Shown here in pieces: positions 1 through 8,789 of a stretch of 64,000 bases of DNA (position 1 is the first letter of the stretch; every line of letters starts with the position of its first letter). The stretch is taken from positions 682,001-746,000 of the forward strand of contig NZ_CP076544.1 in NCBI RefSeq assembly GCF_018885305.1, written 5' to 3'. The notes below the pieces were generated by a model. It did no database searches, was not told the origin of the DNA, and saw only the letters and a list, made by a program, of their open reading frames with translations. This DNA comes from Curtobacterium sp. L6-1 (GTDB lineage Bacteria; Actinomycetota; Actinomycetes; Actinomycetales; Microbacteriaceae). The position numbers and the translations under genes are program-made.

Positions 1-1
1 G

Positions 2-1252
2 TCCGCCCCGTCGCTCCTGCCGATCCTGCTGGTCGGCTGGCTCCTCTCGCTCGCGGTCGGCTGGCGGCACGCGCACCGCCGGGTCTTCGTGCCGATCCCG
101 GCCGCCGTCCTCTTCGTCCCGCTCGTGCTCACGCAGATCGCCCGCGGCAACCCACTCGCCGTCTTCGCCGACCCGGGCGTCCCGTCCGCGACCCCGGCGC
201 CGAGCGCCCTGCAGCTCGCGATCGGGCAGCCGCTGCCGGACTGGAACGGGTGGCTGTCGGCGACGGCGCCGCTCGGACTCGTCGAGGCGGCCCTGCCGAT
301 CGCGATGGCGGTCCTGGCCCTCCCGCTCCTGGCGAGCGCCCTCGGTGCCGTGCTCGGCCACCGCTGGTCCGTCGCCGGCACCGCGCTCCTCGCCGCCCTG
401 CTCGGCTACGCGACCGCCTTCGGCGCCACGCACCTCGCGGTCAGCGGCGTCGGGTCGACCACCACCATCGTCTGGCCGGGCAGCGCGCTGTCCGTCACGG
501 CACTGGGTCTCGTCGTCGCCGCGTCCATCGGCGTCGACACCGTCCCGCGGGCAGCCCCGGTCGTCGGTCTCGTCGCGTGCGTGTTCGCCGCCGTCGCGGT
601 CGCCCCCGCCTTCGCCGCGTTCCACCTCGACCGGGCATCGATCCAGCCCACCTCGGGCCGGGTGCTGAGCGCGTACGTGAACGCCGAGGCGCAGGCCAAC
701 CCGGACGTCGGCACCCTCGTCGTCCAGCCGCAGTCCGACGGGTCCCTCGCCGTCGCGCTCGAGCGGGGGCAGGGGTCCACGCTCGACGACCAGTCGACGC
801 TCGACGCCACCGCGCTGTCGCTCAGCCGGTCCGGCTCGCAGCTGGCGACGCTCGCCGGCAACCTCGCGAGCCGCAGCGGCTACGACCCGGAACCCGCCCT
901 CCGCGAGCTCGGCATCAGCTTCGTGCTCCTCGACGACGCGCCGGACGACCCCGAGGCCCGGACCGTGCACGACCGCGCCGCCGGGGCGATCGGGCAGAAC
1001 GCGCTCTTCACGAGCATCGGCGAGACCACGAACGGCGCCCTGTTCCACTACGAGGGGAAGGTGGACCGCACGAGCACCGGCTCGGCCGCAGTGCAGGCCG
1101 CCCACGTGCTGCACCTCGTGGTGATCGGCGTGGTCTTCGGAGCCGCCGCCCTGCTCGCCGTGCCGACCGCACCGCGTCGCCGCCGCGCGACGTCGAACGT
1201 CATCGAGGCCGACGAACCCGCCACCACCTTCGACGAGGAGCGCGACGAATGA
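2..1252 (+). CDS. C-terminal part of a large polytopic membrane protein, probably glycosyltransferase (5' end outside window)
   Basis: The reading frame is open from the first bases of the window and ends with TGA at 1250-1252, so about 416 residues of a longer protein are visible. The N-terminal visible part alternates hydrophobic segments (LLPILLVGWLLSLAVGW, ALLAALLGYATAFGATHLAV, ALGLVVAASIGV, VVGLVACVFAAVAVAPAF). A soluble extracytoplasmic stretch of about 200 residues follows, then one last membrane helix (LHLVVIGVVFGAAALLAV) and a short charged cytoplasmic tail ending DEERDE. The catalytic part is not in the window. The call as a family 2 glycosyltransferase rests on gene order: in related actinobacteria such a protein precedes DUF5719. 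The stop codon overlaps the next start in ATGA, so the two proteins are translationally coupled. Confidence 0.6.
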   Translation, partial: SAPSLLPILLVGWLLSLAVGWRHAHRRVFVPIPAAVLFVPLVLTQIARGNPLAVFADPGVPSATPAPSALQLAIGQPLPDWNGWLSATAPLGLVEAALPIAMAVLALPLLASALGAVLGHRWSVAGTALLAALLGYATAFGATHLAVSGVGSTTTIVWPGSALSVTALGLVVAASIGVDTVPRAAPVVGLVACVFAAVAVAPAFAAFHLDRASIQPTSGRVLSAYVNAEAQANPDVGTLVVQPQSDGSLAVALERGQGSTLDDQSTLDATALSLSRSGSQLATLAGNLASRSGYDPEPALRELGISFVLLDDAPDDPEARTVHDRAAGAIGQNALFTSIGETTNGALFHYEGKVDRTSTGSAAVQAAHVLHLVVIGVVFGAAALLAVPTAPRRRRATSNVIEADEPATTFDEERDE

Positions 1253-2646
1253 GCACGAGCACCGCGCGCCGCTGGGCGCTCCGCGGCACCGCGACCGCCG
1301 TCGCCGTCGTCGTGGCGGCCGGCACCATCGCCGCCGCGCACACGATCGGCACCACCGTGGACCCCGGTCACCCGGCCGGGCGCACCGTCACGCCGGTGCC
1401 GGCCGCGGCCGAGCGGGTCTGCGCGGGCAGCGCGCTCCGCCTGTCCGACGACGCGGGCAACGACGCCACCCGCGCCACCGCCGTCGGCTCGCCGGAGATC
1501 GCGAGCGCGACGACCGGCGACCGGGTCGAGCGGTCCGAGCTGCAGGGATCGACGACCGGCAGCAGCGCGCCGACGCTGCTGACCGCTCCCGCTGGCGACT
1601 CCGCCCCGCAGGTCGCGGGCAGCACGGTCCAGAACGTCTCCGAGGGCGACGTCGTCGGTGTCGGCGCCGCGTCCTGCGACGACCCCACCCAGTCCACGTG
1701 GCTGGTCGGCGGGTCGACCGAGACCGGCCGTACGAGCCTCGTCACCCTCGCGAACCCGACCGACGTCAACGCCACCGTCGACCTGGCGATCGCCGATGCG
1801 AACGGCACCGTCAGCGCCCCGGGAACGAGCGGCATCGTCGTCGCCCCGAACTCGCAGAAGGTCGTCCCGCTGTCCGGCTTCGTCACCGACCAGGGTGCGA
1901 CCGTCGTGCACGTCACCTCCACCGGCGGGCAGATCGTGGCGCACATGCAGGAGACCGTCGTCCGGACGCTGACGCCCGGCGGGTTCGACATCGTCTCCGG
2001 CGGCGCAGCGCCGTCGCGGACGCAGGTCATCCCGGGCGTCGTGCTCGACGACGCCGAGGGCGCCCAGCGCGGCGAGGACACCGCCGACGCCGGCCCCGTG
2101 CTCCGGCTGTACGTGCCCGGCGAGACGGCCGCCCGCGTCACGCTCGGCATCACCACGGCCGACGGCGGCGGCACCACGGTCGAGGCGACCGCGGAGCCCG
2201 GGCTCGTCACCGACGTCCCGCTCGACGACTTCCCGGACGGCCGGTACTCCTTCACGATCAGCTCCTCGGTGCCGATCGTCGCGGGGGCCCGCACCACGAC
2301 CCCGACCGACGACGGACGCACCGACCTCGGCTGGTTCGCCTCGGCCGAGCCGCTCGGACGCTCGACGGTCACCGCCGTGGCAGCGGGCGCCGGTGCCCGC
2401 CTCAACCTCGTCAACCCGACGCGGGAGGACGCCACCGTCACCATCGCGTCCGGCGACGACACCCGCGAGGTCGACGTCACCTCCGGTTCGACCGCCACCG
2501 TGACCGTGCCGAGCGCGCAGCAGCTGACGATCACCGGTGCCCAGGGACTGGTCGCCGGGGTCACCTACCAGGGCGCCGACGGCATCGCCGGATTCCCGGT
2601 GCGGCCGGCCACCGAGGTGTCCAGCCCGGTGCGCGTCTACCCCTAG
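1249..2646 (+). CDS. DUF5719 family protein, exported envelope protein
   Basis: 465 residues. An Arg-rich N terminus (residues 6-12) leads into one hydrophobic segment (about 14-33, ATAVAVVVAAGTIAAAHTIG), so the protein is a signal-anchored or secreted extracytoplasmic protein. The rest is rich in Thr, Val, Ala and Asp with repeated beta-sandwich-like stretches (for example LVNPTREDATVTI and LANPTDVNATVDL, which look like two copies of one fold). No catalytic motif is visible. The ATG overlaps the stop of the preceding membrane protein by four bases, which marks one operon and suggests work on the same envelope polymer. The function of DUF5719 is not known to me. The family call comes from sequence character and position before the DUF3499 neighbourhood. 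Confidence 0.75.
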   Translation: MSTSTARRWALRGTATAVAVVVAAGTIAAAHTIGTTVDPGHPAGRTVTPVPAAAERVCAGSALRLSDDAGNDATRATAVGSPEIASATTGDRVERSELQGSTTGSSAPTLLTAPAGDSAPQVAGSTVQNVSEGDVVGVGAASCDDPTQSTWLVGGSTETGRTSLVTLANPTDVNATVDLAIADANGTVSAPGTSGIVVAPNSQKVVPLSGFVTDQGATVVHVTSTGGQIVAHMQETVVRTLTPGGFDIVSGGAAPSRTQVIPGVVLDDAEGAQRGEDTADAGPVLRLYVPGETAARVTLGITTADGGGTTVEATAEPGLVTDVPLDDFPDGRYSFTISSSVPIVAGARTTTPTDDGRTDLGWFASAEPLGRSTVTAVAAGAGARLNLVNPTREDATVTIASGDDTREVDVTSGSTATVTVPSAQQLTITGAQGLVAGVTYQGADGIAGFPVRPATEVSSPVRVYP

Positions 2647-2720
2647 GGCTGGACCGGGCCGTCGGGCTGGATCGGACCGTCGGGCCGGGTCCAGCCGTAG
2701 GGCTGGATCGGGCCGGGCTG
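2647..2720. repeat. GC-rich repeat and probable bidirectional terminator
   Basis: Directly after the DUF5719 stop. The 14-mer at 2647-2660 is complementary to 2683-2696 with one mismatch, making a strong hairpin between two convergent genes. The same stretch holds three imperfect copies of GGGCTGGAYCGG, near 2646, 2664 and 2699, so it is also a short imperfect minisatellite. Confidence 0.5.
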
Positions 2721-2814
2721 CCGCGTCCACGTCGCCGAGGTGCGTGTCGCCGCGATCGCCGCGGCGACGGTGCCCGTGCCGGTCACGTGCGCCGTCACGG
2801 CCGGGAGGCGCGGC

Positions 2815-3255
2815 TCACCAGTGCCGGTAGCGGTCCGGTGCCAGGTCCCACGGGTCCTTGTCGATGAGCTCGGCGACGGCTCGGAACACCGCGGTCTCGA
2901 CGACGATCCGCCGGTCCACGTCGTCCTTCTCGGGACTGTGCGTCACGCGCTCCACGGGGATGCGGAACACCGTGACCCGGCGGCCGTCGCGGTCCACCCG
3001 CCAGCGCGGCAGGGCGTCCGGCAGTGCCGCGTCGTGCGGCATGTCCGCGACCTGGAACACGACGCCCGCGAGCTCCTCCGGCCAGAGCCCGACGAGGTAG
3101 TGCGCGGTGTCGCCGACGATGCGGTCGAAGGCCTCGGCACGGGTGATGACGGGGGCGAGCTCCGGCCCGGTGATGCTCGAGCGGTGGCCCCGGCCGTGCC
3201 TCGCGCGTCCGCGGGCGCGGTCGACACGGGGGACGGGCGGGGGCTTGCGACGCAT
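2815..3255 (-). CDS. Metallopeptidase-family (zincin-like, Rv3259-type) protein with a degenerate active site
   Basis: 146 residues, starting MRRKPPPVPR with a strongly basic N-terminal 30 residues and ending DRYRHW. It matches the small actinobacterial 'metallopeptidase family protein' by position beside DUF3499 and by layout: FDRIVGDTAHYL, then VVFQVADMP, then an arginine-rich loop and VTVFRIPVE, then a final helix. In catalytically intact members of the minimal zincin family the final helix carries HExxH. Here the equivalent stretch reads VETAVFRAVAEL, with neither metal-binding histidine. I infer a structural or binding protein rather than an active protease. It is convergent with DUF5719 and divergent from DUF3499. 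Confidence 0.65.
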   Translation of the reverse strand: MRRKPPPVPRVDRARGRARHGRGHRSSITGPELAPVITRAEAFDRIVGDTAHYLVGLWPEELAGVVFQVADMPHDAALPDALPRWRVDRDGRRVTVFRIPVERVTHSPEKDDVDRRIVVETAVFRAVAELIDKDPWDLAPDRYRHW

Positions 3256-3319
3256 CCGGCCATCGTACGCGGCGGGACCGTCGGGGCGGGCGCGGGACGG
3301 GCCTCCCGGCCGGGCCCGG

Positions 3320-3325
3320 TAGGGT
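3320..3325 (+). promoter_or_regulatory. -10-like hexamer TAGGGT upstream of the DUF3499 gene
   Basis: TAGGGT lies 10 nt before the ATG at 3336, which leaves room for only a few bases of leader. No ribosome-binding site is seen in between. It belongs to the recurring TAGRNT-plus-start pattern of this window. Confidence 0.45.
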
Positions 3326-3335
3326 CGCAGGCGGT

Positions 3336-3563
3336 ATGGACGTGCGGATCTGCAGCAAGGTCGCCTGCGGGGCGGGCGCCTCGGCGACCCTGACGTACGA
3401 CTACGCCGACTCGATGGTGGTCGTCGGACCGCTCTCCACGCGGGTCGAACCGCACGGCTACGACCTGTGCGCCCGGCACGCGGCGGTCCTGCGTGTCCCG
3501 CAGGGGTGGCGGATCGTCCGGCGCGACCCACCACCGCGCACGCCGGACCGCTCGGCGTCCTGA
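3336..3563 (+). CDS. DUF3499 family protein, small putative zinc-binding protein
   Basis: 75 residues. The family signature is clear: an N-terminal CSKVAC (Cys6 and Cys11), a short segment [26 protein letters not shown] (Cys45, His48) and a basic end GWRIVRR. The CxxxxC plus CxxH spacing would suit a single structural zinc, which is inference. The family is widespread in Actinobacteria and of unknown function. The gene faces away from the metallopeptidase-like gene, and a TAGGGT hexamer 10 nt before the ATG suggests a near-leaderless transcript. In many relatives phosphomannomutase and ManA genes lie between DUF3499 and ahcY; they are absent here. Confidence 0.85.
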   Translation: MDVRICSKVACGAGASATLTYDYADSMVVVGPLSTRVEPHGYDLCARHAAVLRVPQGWRIVRRDPPPRTPDRSAS

Positions 3564-3640
3564 TCGGCCGCACCGCGCCCGGACCGGCCGCACCGCGGAC
3601 CGGCCGCACCGCGTCCGGACCGGCCGCACCGACACTGTGG
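3564..3640. repeat. Imperfect tandem repeat, core CGGCCGCACCG
   Basis: Four exact copies of the 11-mer CGGCCGCACCG begin at 3565, 3585, 3601 and 3621, so spacings alternate 20, 16 and 20 bp. The block begins immediately after the DUF3499 stop codon and ends about 60 bp before ahcY. It has no coding features. Confidence 0.8.
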
Positions 3641-3694
3641 CGCTCCGGTGTCACCGACCGGGCCGTGTCCGGCAGCGCGTGGGACACTGAGCCC

Positions 3695-5173
3695 ATGCCG
3701 ATCGAAACCCGCGCAGCCGTCCCGTTCCGCGTCGCCGACCTCTCCCTCGCCGAGGCCGGGCGCCACCAGATCCGCCTCGCCGAGAACGAGATGCCCGGAC
3801 TGATGGCCCTGCGCGAGGAGTTCGGTCCCACGCAGCCCCTCGCCGGAGCCCGCATCGCCGGGTCCCTGCACATGACGGTCCAGACGGCCGTCCTCATCGA
3901 GACCCTCGTCGCGCTCGGCGCACAGGTCCGCTGGGCCAGCTGCAACATCTTCTCGACCCAGGACGAAGCCGCCGCGGCGATCGCCGTCGGCCCCACCGGA
4001 ACCCCGGACGCCCCCGCCGGCGTCCCCGTGTTCGCGTGGAAGGGCGAGACGCTCGAGGAGTACTGGTGGTGCACCAGCCAGGTCTTCGACTGGAGCGTCG
4101 AGGCCGCGGCGGCCGGCGCCGACTGGACCGGCCCGAACCTGATCCTCGACGACGGGGGCGACGCCACCATGCTCGTGCACACCGGTGCCGACGCCGAGGC
4201 CGCCGGGTCCGTCCCGGAGGCCGCCGCGGACGCCAGCGCCGAGTGGCGGATCGTGCTCGCGACCGTCGCCGCCTCGCTCGAGGAGTCCACCGACCGCTGG
4301 ACCCGCATCGCCGCGGACGTCGAGGGCGTCACCGAGGAGACCACCACCGGCGTGCACCGCCTCTACGAGCTGTCGCGGAACGGCGAGCTCCGGTTCCCCG
4401 CGATCAACGTGAACGACTCCGTGACGAAGTCGAAGTTCGACAACAAGTACGGCATCCGCCACTCGCTGCCCGACGGCCTGAACCGCGCGACCGACGTCCT
4501 GATCGGCGGCAAGGTCGCGTTCGTCGTCGGGTACGGGGACGTCGGCAAGGGCGCGGCCGAGGCGCTCCGCGGCCAGGGTGCCCGGGTCATCGTCAGCGAG
4601 GTCGACCCGATCTGCGCGCTGCAGGCCGCGATGGACGGCTACCAGGTCGCCCGGCTGCAGGACGTCGCGGGCGAGGTCGACATCGTCGTCACCTGCACCG
4701 GCAACCTCGGGGTCGTCGGCGTCGAGGACATGCTCGCCCTGAAGCACCTCGCCATCGTGGCGAACGTCGGGCACTTCGACAACGAGATCGACATGACCGG
4801 GCTCGAGTCGCTGGCCGGTGCCGAGAAGGTCGAGATCAAGCCGCAGGTGCACGAGTGGCGCCTGCCGAACGGCCGGTCGATCCTGGTGCTCAGCGAGGGC
4901 CGGCTGATGAACCTCGGCAACGCGACCGGGCACCCGTCCTTCGTGATGAGCAACTCGTTCACGAACCAGGTCCTCGCCCAGATCGAGCTGCACACCCGGC
5001 GCGAGGAGTACCCGACGGGCGTGTACGTGCTGCCGAAGCACCTGGACGAGAAGGTCGCCCGGCTGCACCTCGAGGCCCTGGGCGTCCGGCTGACCGAGCT
5101 CCGGCCGGAGCAGGCGGCGTACATCGGCGTCGCGGTCGAAGGCCCCTACAAGCCGGAGCACTACCGCTACTGA
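3695..5173 (+). CDS. ahcY: S-adenosylhomocysteinase (adenosylhomocysteinase)
   Basis: 492 residues, full length for the long bacterial form. The enzyme reversibly hydrolyses S-adenosylhomocysteine to adenosine and homocysteine, clearing the product inhibitor of SAM-dependent methyltransferases. Visible signatures are the N-terminal [17 protein letters not shown], the substrate/catalytic segment [16 protein letters not shown], the NAD-binding loop VGYGDVGKG near residue 280, [13 protein letters not shown], and the C-terminal KPEHYRY tail that completes the neighbouring subunit's NAD site in the tetramer. I chose the ATG at 3695 because the family begins close to it and the upstream frame is repeat sequence. 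A GACACT hexamer 6 nt before the ATG may be a leaderless -10. I looked for a SAH riboswitch upstream and saw none. Confidence 0.97.
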   Translation: MPIETRAAVPFRVADLSLAEAGRHQIRLAENEMPGLMALREEFGPTQPLAGARIAGSLHMTVQTAVLIETLVALGAQVRWASCNIFSTQDEAAAAIAVGPTGTPDAPAGVPVFAWKGETLEEYWWCTSQVFDWSVEAAAAGADWTGPNLILDDGGDATMLVHTGADAEAAGSVPEAAADASAEWRIVLATVAASLEESTDRWTRIAADVEGVTEETTTGVHRLYELSRNGELRFPAINVNDSVTKSKFDNKYGIRHSLPDGLNRATDVLIGGKVAFVVGYGDVGKGAAEALRGQGARVIVSEVDPICALQAAMDGYQVARLQDVAGEVDIVVTCTGNLGVVGVEDMLALKHLAIVANVGHFDNEIDMTGLESLAGAEKVEIKPQVHEWRLPNGRSILVLSEGRLMNLGNATGHPSFVMSNSFTNQVLAQIELHTRREEYPTGVYVLPKHLDEKVARLHLEALGVRLTELRPEQAAYIGVAVEGPYKPEHYRY

Positions 5174-5187
5174 GCGTCCGACGGACG

Positions 5188-5223
5188 CCGACCGCCGTTG
5201 GGACACCCCCGACCGGCGGTCGG
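5188..5223. terminator. Bidirectional hairpin terminator between ahcY and the RDD gene
   Basis: A 10-bp perfect stem (5188-5197 with 5214-5223) closes a 16-nt loop between two convergent stop codons. There is no U-tract, as is common in this GC-rich genome. Confidence 0.6.
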
Positions 5224-5236
5224 CGACGTCCCGCCG

Positions 5237-6106
5237 TCAGCGCGGGAAGCCGGGCGGCCGTGCGCCGGCCACCGCTGTGGCCGCGTCGAGCGTGCGCGCC
5301 CGGGAGCCGAACGCCCGCCGGTCCCGCTGCCGCCGCAGTGCGACGACCCCGGCCAGGAACTCCTCCGGGGGCACCGGCGGCACCGGGTGGGCGTACTCGG
5401 CGACCTCGTCGGCCAAGCGTCGCGCGGTGTCGTCGCGGAGCGCCGGCCGCACGCTCGCTGCCCCGCGGAAGAACGCGGCGAGCCGGTTCTCCAGGCGCTG
5501 GGGGAGCGCGGACACGTCGGCGAGGCCGGACCATCCGATGAGGGACACGGGCAGGACGACGACCGGGTCGGTGGCACGCGGCAGCCGCTCGTGCTGCACG
5601 ACGGTGCCGGCGAGCAGGTCGCCGAGACGCCGGGGACGGGCGCCGAACAGGGCGACCACAAGCGCGAGCGACCCGACGGTCAGCCACAGCTCGAGCAGGC
5701 CGACGAGGGCACGGGTAAAGGCGTGCCGGAAGGAGATCGCCCCGCCGTCGAGCCGCACGACGCGGGTGCCGAGGGCGTACCGGCCGACGCTCCTGCCGCG
5801 CGTGGCGGTCTCGACCGCGGCCGGGACGAGCACGAAGACCACCACGACCACGACGATCTGCAGCGCCGCCGCCCAGGCGTCGTCCGTGCCCACGGGCCAG
5901 ACGCGGGAAATGCCGATGAGCAGCATCACCAGGAGCACACCGAGGCACAGCGCGTCAAGGACGGCGGCCGCCAGGCGGAGCACGATCCCCGCGGGCACGA
6001 CGTCGAGCGCGACCGCCTCGCCGACCACGAGCGCGTCGTCGGTCTCGTCGAGTGCGCGGACGAACCGTCGGTCCGCCAGGTCCCGGGGCGTGCTGCGCTT
6101 CGGCAT
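5237..6106 (-). CDS. RDD family membrane protein
   Basis: 289 residues. After a soluble N terminus (MPKRSTPRDLADRRFVRALD) there are hydrophobic segments at about 38-63 (AGIVLRLAAAVLDALCLGVL), 75-100 (AALQIVVVVVVFVLVPAAVE) and 125-155 (AFTRALVGLLELWLTVGSLALVV). The RDD signature appears as LRLAAAVLDALCLG (the conserved Asp), ATRGRSVGRYALGTRVVRLDG, and RRLGDLLAGTVVQHER. The last 100 residues are a soluble tail. RDD proteins are membrane proteins of mostly unknown, probably transport-related, function. In actinobacteria this one sits beside SpoIIM, DUF58 and MoxR, as here. It is divergent from spoIIM with about 108 bp between starts. Confidence 0.9.
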   Translation of the reverse strand: MPKRSTPRDLADRRFVRALDETDDALVVGEAVALDVVPAGIVLRLAAAVLDALCLGVLLVMLLIGISRVWPVGTDDAWAAALQIVVVVVVFVLVPAAVETATRGRSVGRYALGTRVVRLDGGAISFRHAFTRALVGLLELWLTVGSLALVVALFGARPRRLGDLLAGTVVQHERLPRATDPVVVLPVSLIGWSGLADVSALPQRLENRLAAFFRGAASVRPALRDDTARRLADEVAEYAHPVPPVPPEEFLAGVVALRRQRDRRAFGSRARTLDAATAVAGARPPGFPR

Positions 6107-6214
6107 GGGATCATTCTGGCGGACGCGCGTCGCATCCGGGCCGACCGGAGCACGGGACCGGTCGACCGGTGGCCCGGACGTGCTCCGCTCGGAGGGTGAC
6201 GAGGGGGAGGACCG

Positions 6215-7210
6215 ATGGACCTGGACGCCTACGCGGACACGCACCGGGAGCGGTGGACGGAGCTCGACCGGCTTGCACGACGGCGCCCGCGGTCGGGCGC
6301 GGACGTCGACCGGCTCGTCGCCGAGTACCAGGCCGCCGCCACCGAACTCGCACGGATCCGCCAGGTCGCGCCGCGCTCCGCGACGGGGGACCGGCTCTCG
6401 CTGACCCTGCACCGTGCGCGCCTCCGCTTCACCGGCACGCCGACGGACCCGCTGACCATGCTCACGCGGTTCTTCGCGCTGCAGCTGCCGGCAGCCCTGT
6501 ACCGGATCCGCTGGGTGACGATCTGGGTCGCCGTCGCCACCGCGGTCGTCGCGGCCATCACCGCCGTCTGGATCGCCTCGACGCCGGGTGCGGTCGGGAC
6601 CTTCGGCTCCGACGAGGCGCTCCGGCAGTACGCCACCCAGGACTTCGTCGACTACTACTCCGACCACGGCCTCGGGGCGTTCACCGCGCAGGTGTGGACC
6701 AACAACGCCTACATCGCCGCGAGCATGGTGGCCTTCGGGATCACCGGGCTCTTCGTGCCGTACGCGATCGTGCAGAACGCCGTGAGCCTCGGTGTCTCGG
6801 CGTCGATCATGCACTCGCAGGGTCGACTCGGCGACTTCTTCCTGTACATCGCACCGCACGGGCAGCTCGAGTTGTACTCGATCTTCCTCGCGGGCGGTGC
6901 GGGGCTCCTGATCGCCTGGTCGTGGATCGCCCCCGGACAGCGGACGCGCGCGCAGGCCCTGGCCGAGGACGGCCGAGCGCTCATCACCGTCGCGATCGGC
7001 CTCGTGCTCACGCTGCTGCTGTCCGGCATCGTCGAGGGCACCGTCACCCGGCAGGACTGGCCGTGGCCGGTCAAGATCGGCATCGGCACGGTCGCGCTCG
7101 TCGCGGTGCTGACGTACCAGTGGGTGCTCGGTGGTCGGGCGTACCGGGCCGGCGAACGCGGTGACGTCGACGAGTTCGACCGCGGCGCCACGTCGATCGT
7201 CGCCGGCTGA
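6215..7210 (+). CDS. Stage II sporulation protein M (SpoIIM/DUF95) family membrane protein
   Basis: 331 residues. An N-terminal soluble helical part of about 95 residues (MDLDAYADTHRERWTELDRL) precedes roughly five membrane helices: about 100-122, 165-186, 210-240, 252-275 and 290-310. The conserved family motif PHGQLEL, equivalent to PHGxxE in other members, lies in the third. In Bacillus, SpoIIM works with SpoIID and SpoIIP in septal peptidoglycan remodelling. Non-sporulating actinobacteria keep this paralogue next to RDD and DUF58/MoxR, where the role is unknown. A purine-rich GAGGGGGAGGA lies just before the ATG. Confidence 0.9.
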   Translation: MDLDAYADTHRERWTELDRLARRRPRSGADVDRLVAEYQAAATELARIRQVAPRSATGDRLSLTLHRARLRFTGTPTDPLTMLTRFFALQLPAALYRIRWVTIWVAVATAVVAAITAVWIASTPGAVGTFGSDEALRQYATQDFVDYYSDHGLGAFTAQVWTNNAYIAASMVAFGITGLFVPYAIVQNAVSLGVSASIMHSQGRLGDFFLYIAPHGQLELYSIFLAGGAGLLIAWSWIAPGQRTRAQALAEDGRALITVAIGLVLTLLLSGIVEGTVTRQDWPWPVKIGIGTVALVAVLTYQWVLGGRAYRAGERGDVDEFDRGATSIVAG

Positions 7211-7300
7211 CGCACCGGCACGACGGCTCAGCTCCGTCGTCGGGCACACCGTCTCCCGGGCTGGCCCCGCCTGCCCGATCGGCCCCGTCGGCCGGTCAGC

Positions 7301-7356
7301 GCCGTCGGGTCCGTGCCGCCGGGTCGGTGCCGTCGGGTCGGCGCCGTCGGGTTCGG
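7301..7356. repeat. 14-bp tandem repeat, four copies
   Basis: Units begin at 7301, 7315, 7329 and 7343, each starting GCCGTCGGGT (the second has GCCGCCGGGT). The period is exactly 14 bp. The array lies in the 226-bp gap between the convergent spoIIM-like and DUF58 genes. I see no gene in that gap. Confidence 0.8.
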
Positions 7357-7436
7357 CCCCACTGCCGCTCCCCACTGCCGTGCCCGACTGCCGGGCCGCG
7401 TCCACCTGCCGGCCGTGCCCCGCCTGCCGGGGCCGG

Positions 7437-8789
7437 TCAGAGCCTCCCGGCCGCTTTCGCCCGCAGGTACGCGTCGGCGGTGCGCGGCGGCACGTCCTCC
7501 GGCAGACCGCGCACCACCTCGACCCCCGCACGCCGGGCCACGTCGGCGACGCCCTCGGCGTCGAGCAGCGTCCGTTCCGCGGCCGCCCGCCGGTACACGG
7601 CGTCACCGTCACGTCGCGTCCCGCCGAACGGGAGGGCCGCCCCCGCTCCGTCGGACCCCTCCCGTCCGGTGCGCCCGTCGGTCGCCATCGCGACCACCAG
7701 CGGGTCCTCGACCGCCGTGACCACCACCGCGTGCCGTCGTGCGAGGACCGGCAGCACCGCGAGCAGGTCCCCGGACGCCCCGACCGAGTCGAGACTCGTC
7801 GCGAGCACCACGAGGGCACGCTGGGTCGTGACCGCGTCGACGATGCCGGGAACGGCCGCCCAGTCCGTCGGGCGGAGTTCGGGTTCCGCGGTCGCCAGCT
7901 CCTCGCCGAAGCGCTGCACGACGTCCGCCCGGGTGGCGTTGTGCACGCGGCCGCGGACGGCGTCGTCGAGCACGACCAGGTCGACCCGGTCCCCGGCCGC
8001 CGCGGCGAGAGCTCCCACGAGCAGCGCGGTCTCGATCGCGGTGTCCAGGCGCGGTTCGTCGTCGACGCGGCCGGCTCCCGCGCGGCCGGCGTCGACGACC
8101 ACGACGACCCGGCGGTCGCGCTCGGGGCGCCAGGTCCGGACGACCAGGTCCTGCCGCCGGGCGGTCGCGCGCCAGTCGATCGACCGAACGTCGTCGCCGC
8201 GGACGTAGTCGCGGAGCGAGTCGAACTCGGTGCCCTGGCCGCGCAGCTGGAGCGTCGTCTCGCCGTCCAGCTCGCGGAGGCGGACGAGTCGGGACGGCAG
8301 GTGGCGGCGGGAGCGGAACGGCGGCGTGACGACGAGCTCGGCCGGCGCGGGGAGCACCCGCTGGCGGGCGGCGAGCCCGAGCGGCCCGGCGGCCCGGAGG
8401 GCGACGCCCGCGGTGGTGCGGCGTCCGCGGCGGAACGGGGTGAACCGCATCCGCGCGGTGCGTCGCTCGCCGGCGGGCACCGTCAGCGGGATGCGTCGCG
8501 GTGCGTGCCCGGCCGAGGGCTCCCACATGTCGCGGACCACCGCGCGGAGGACGCGTCGGCCGTCGTTGGCGAGCACCAGGGTGCCCTCGGCGGACGCGTC
8601 CCGGCGGGTGAGCCGGGGCATCCGCCGCTCGACGCGCACCCGGGTGAGGTCCGCGGCGAGCACGAGGTCGACCGCGGCGGCGAGCACGACGAGGCCGACC
8701 CACGCCACACCGCCCCAGCCGCTGCCGAGCAGGACGACGGGGACCACCGCGACGGCGAGGAGCGCCACGAACCGACCGGTGACCGCCAC
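7437..8789 (-). CDS. DUF58 domain-containing protein, partner of MoxR ATPase
   Basis: 450 residues. Two N-terminal membrane helices (FVALLAVAVVPVVLLG and WVGLVVLAAAVDLVLAADL) precede a beta-rich domain and then the DUF58 core, recognisable by LRDYVRGDDVRSIDWRATAR followed by a von Willebrand A-like strand VVVVVDAG near residue 205. The VWA-like half could bind a metal or a client protein, as proposed for MoxR partners. The start is GTG at 8789, which shares one base with the TAG stop of moxR (TAGTG), so the two are co-translated. It lies in the order MoxR-DUF58, as in Mycobacterium moxR2-Rv3693. Confidence 0.9.
   Translation of the reverse strand: MAVTGRFVALLAVAVVPVVLLGSGWGGVAWVGLVVLAAAVDLVLAADLTRVRVERRMPRLTRRDASAEGTLVLANDGRRVLRAVVRDMWEPSAGHAPRRIPLTVPAGERRTARMRFTPFRRGRRTTAGVALRAAGPLGLAARQRVLPAPAELVVTPPFRSRRHLPSRLVRLRELDGETTLQLRGQGTEFDSLRDYVRGDDVRSIDWRATARRQDLVVRTWRPERDRRVVVVVDAGRAGAGRVDDEPRLDTAIETALLVGALAAAAGDRVDLVVLDDAVRGRVHNATRADVVQRFGEELATAEPELRPTDWAAVPGIVDAVTTQRALVVLATSLDSVGASGDLLAVLPVLARRHAVVVTAVEDPLVVAMATDGRTGREGSDGAGAALPFGGTRRDGDAVYRRAAAERTLLDAEGVADVARRAGVEVVRGLPEDVPPRTADAYLRAKAAGRL

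Noticed and set aside
2740..3393. 217-codon plus-strand frame across the metallopeptidase-like gene
   Set aside because: It overlaps two better-supported genes and includes the hairpin; its translation lacks any family feature.
3564..3694. SAH or SAM riboswitch upstream of ahcY
   Set aside because: The region is a GC-rich tandem repeat; I could not find the conserved core or pseudoknot pattern.
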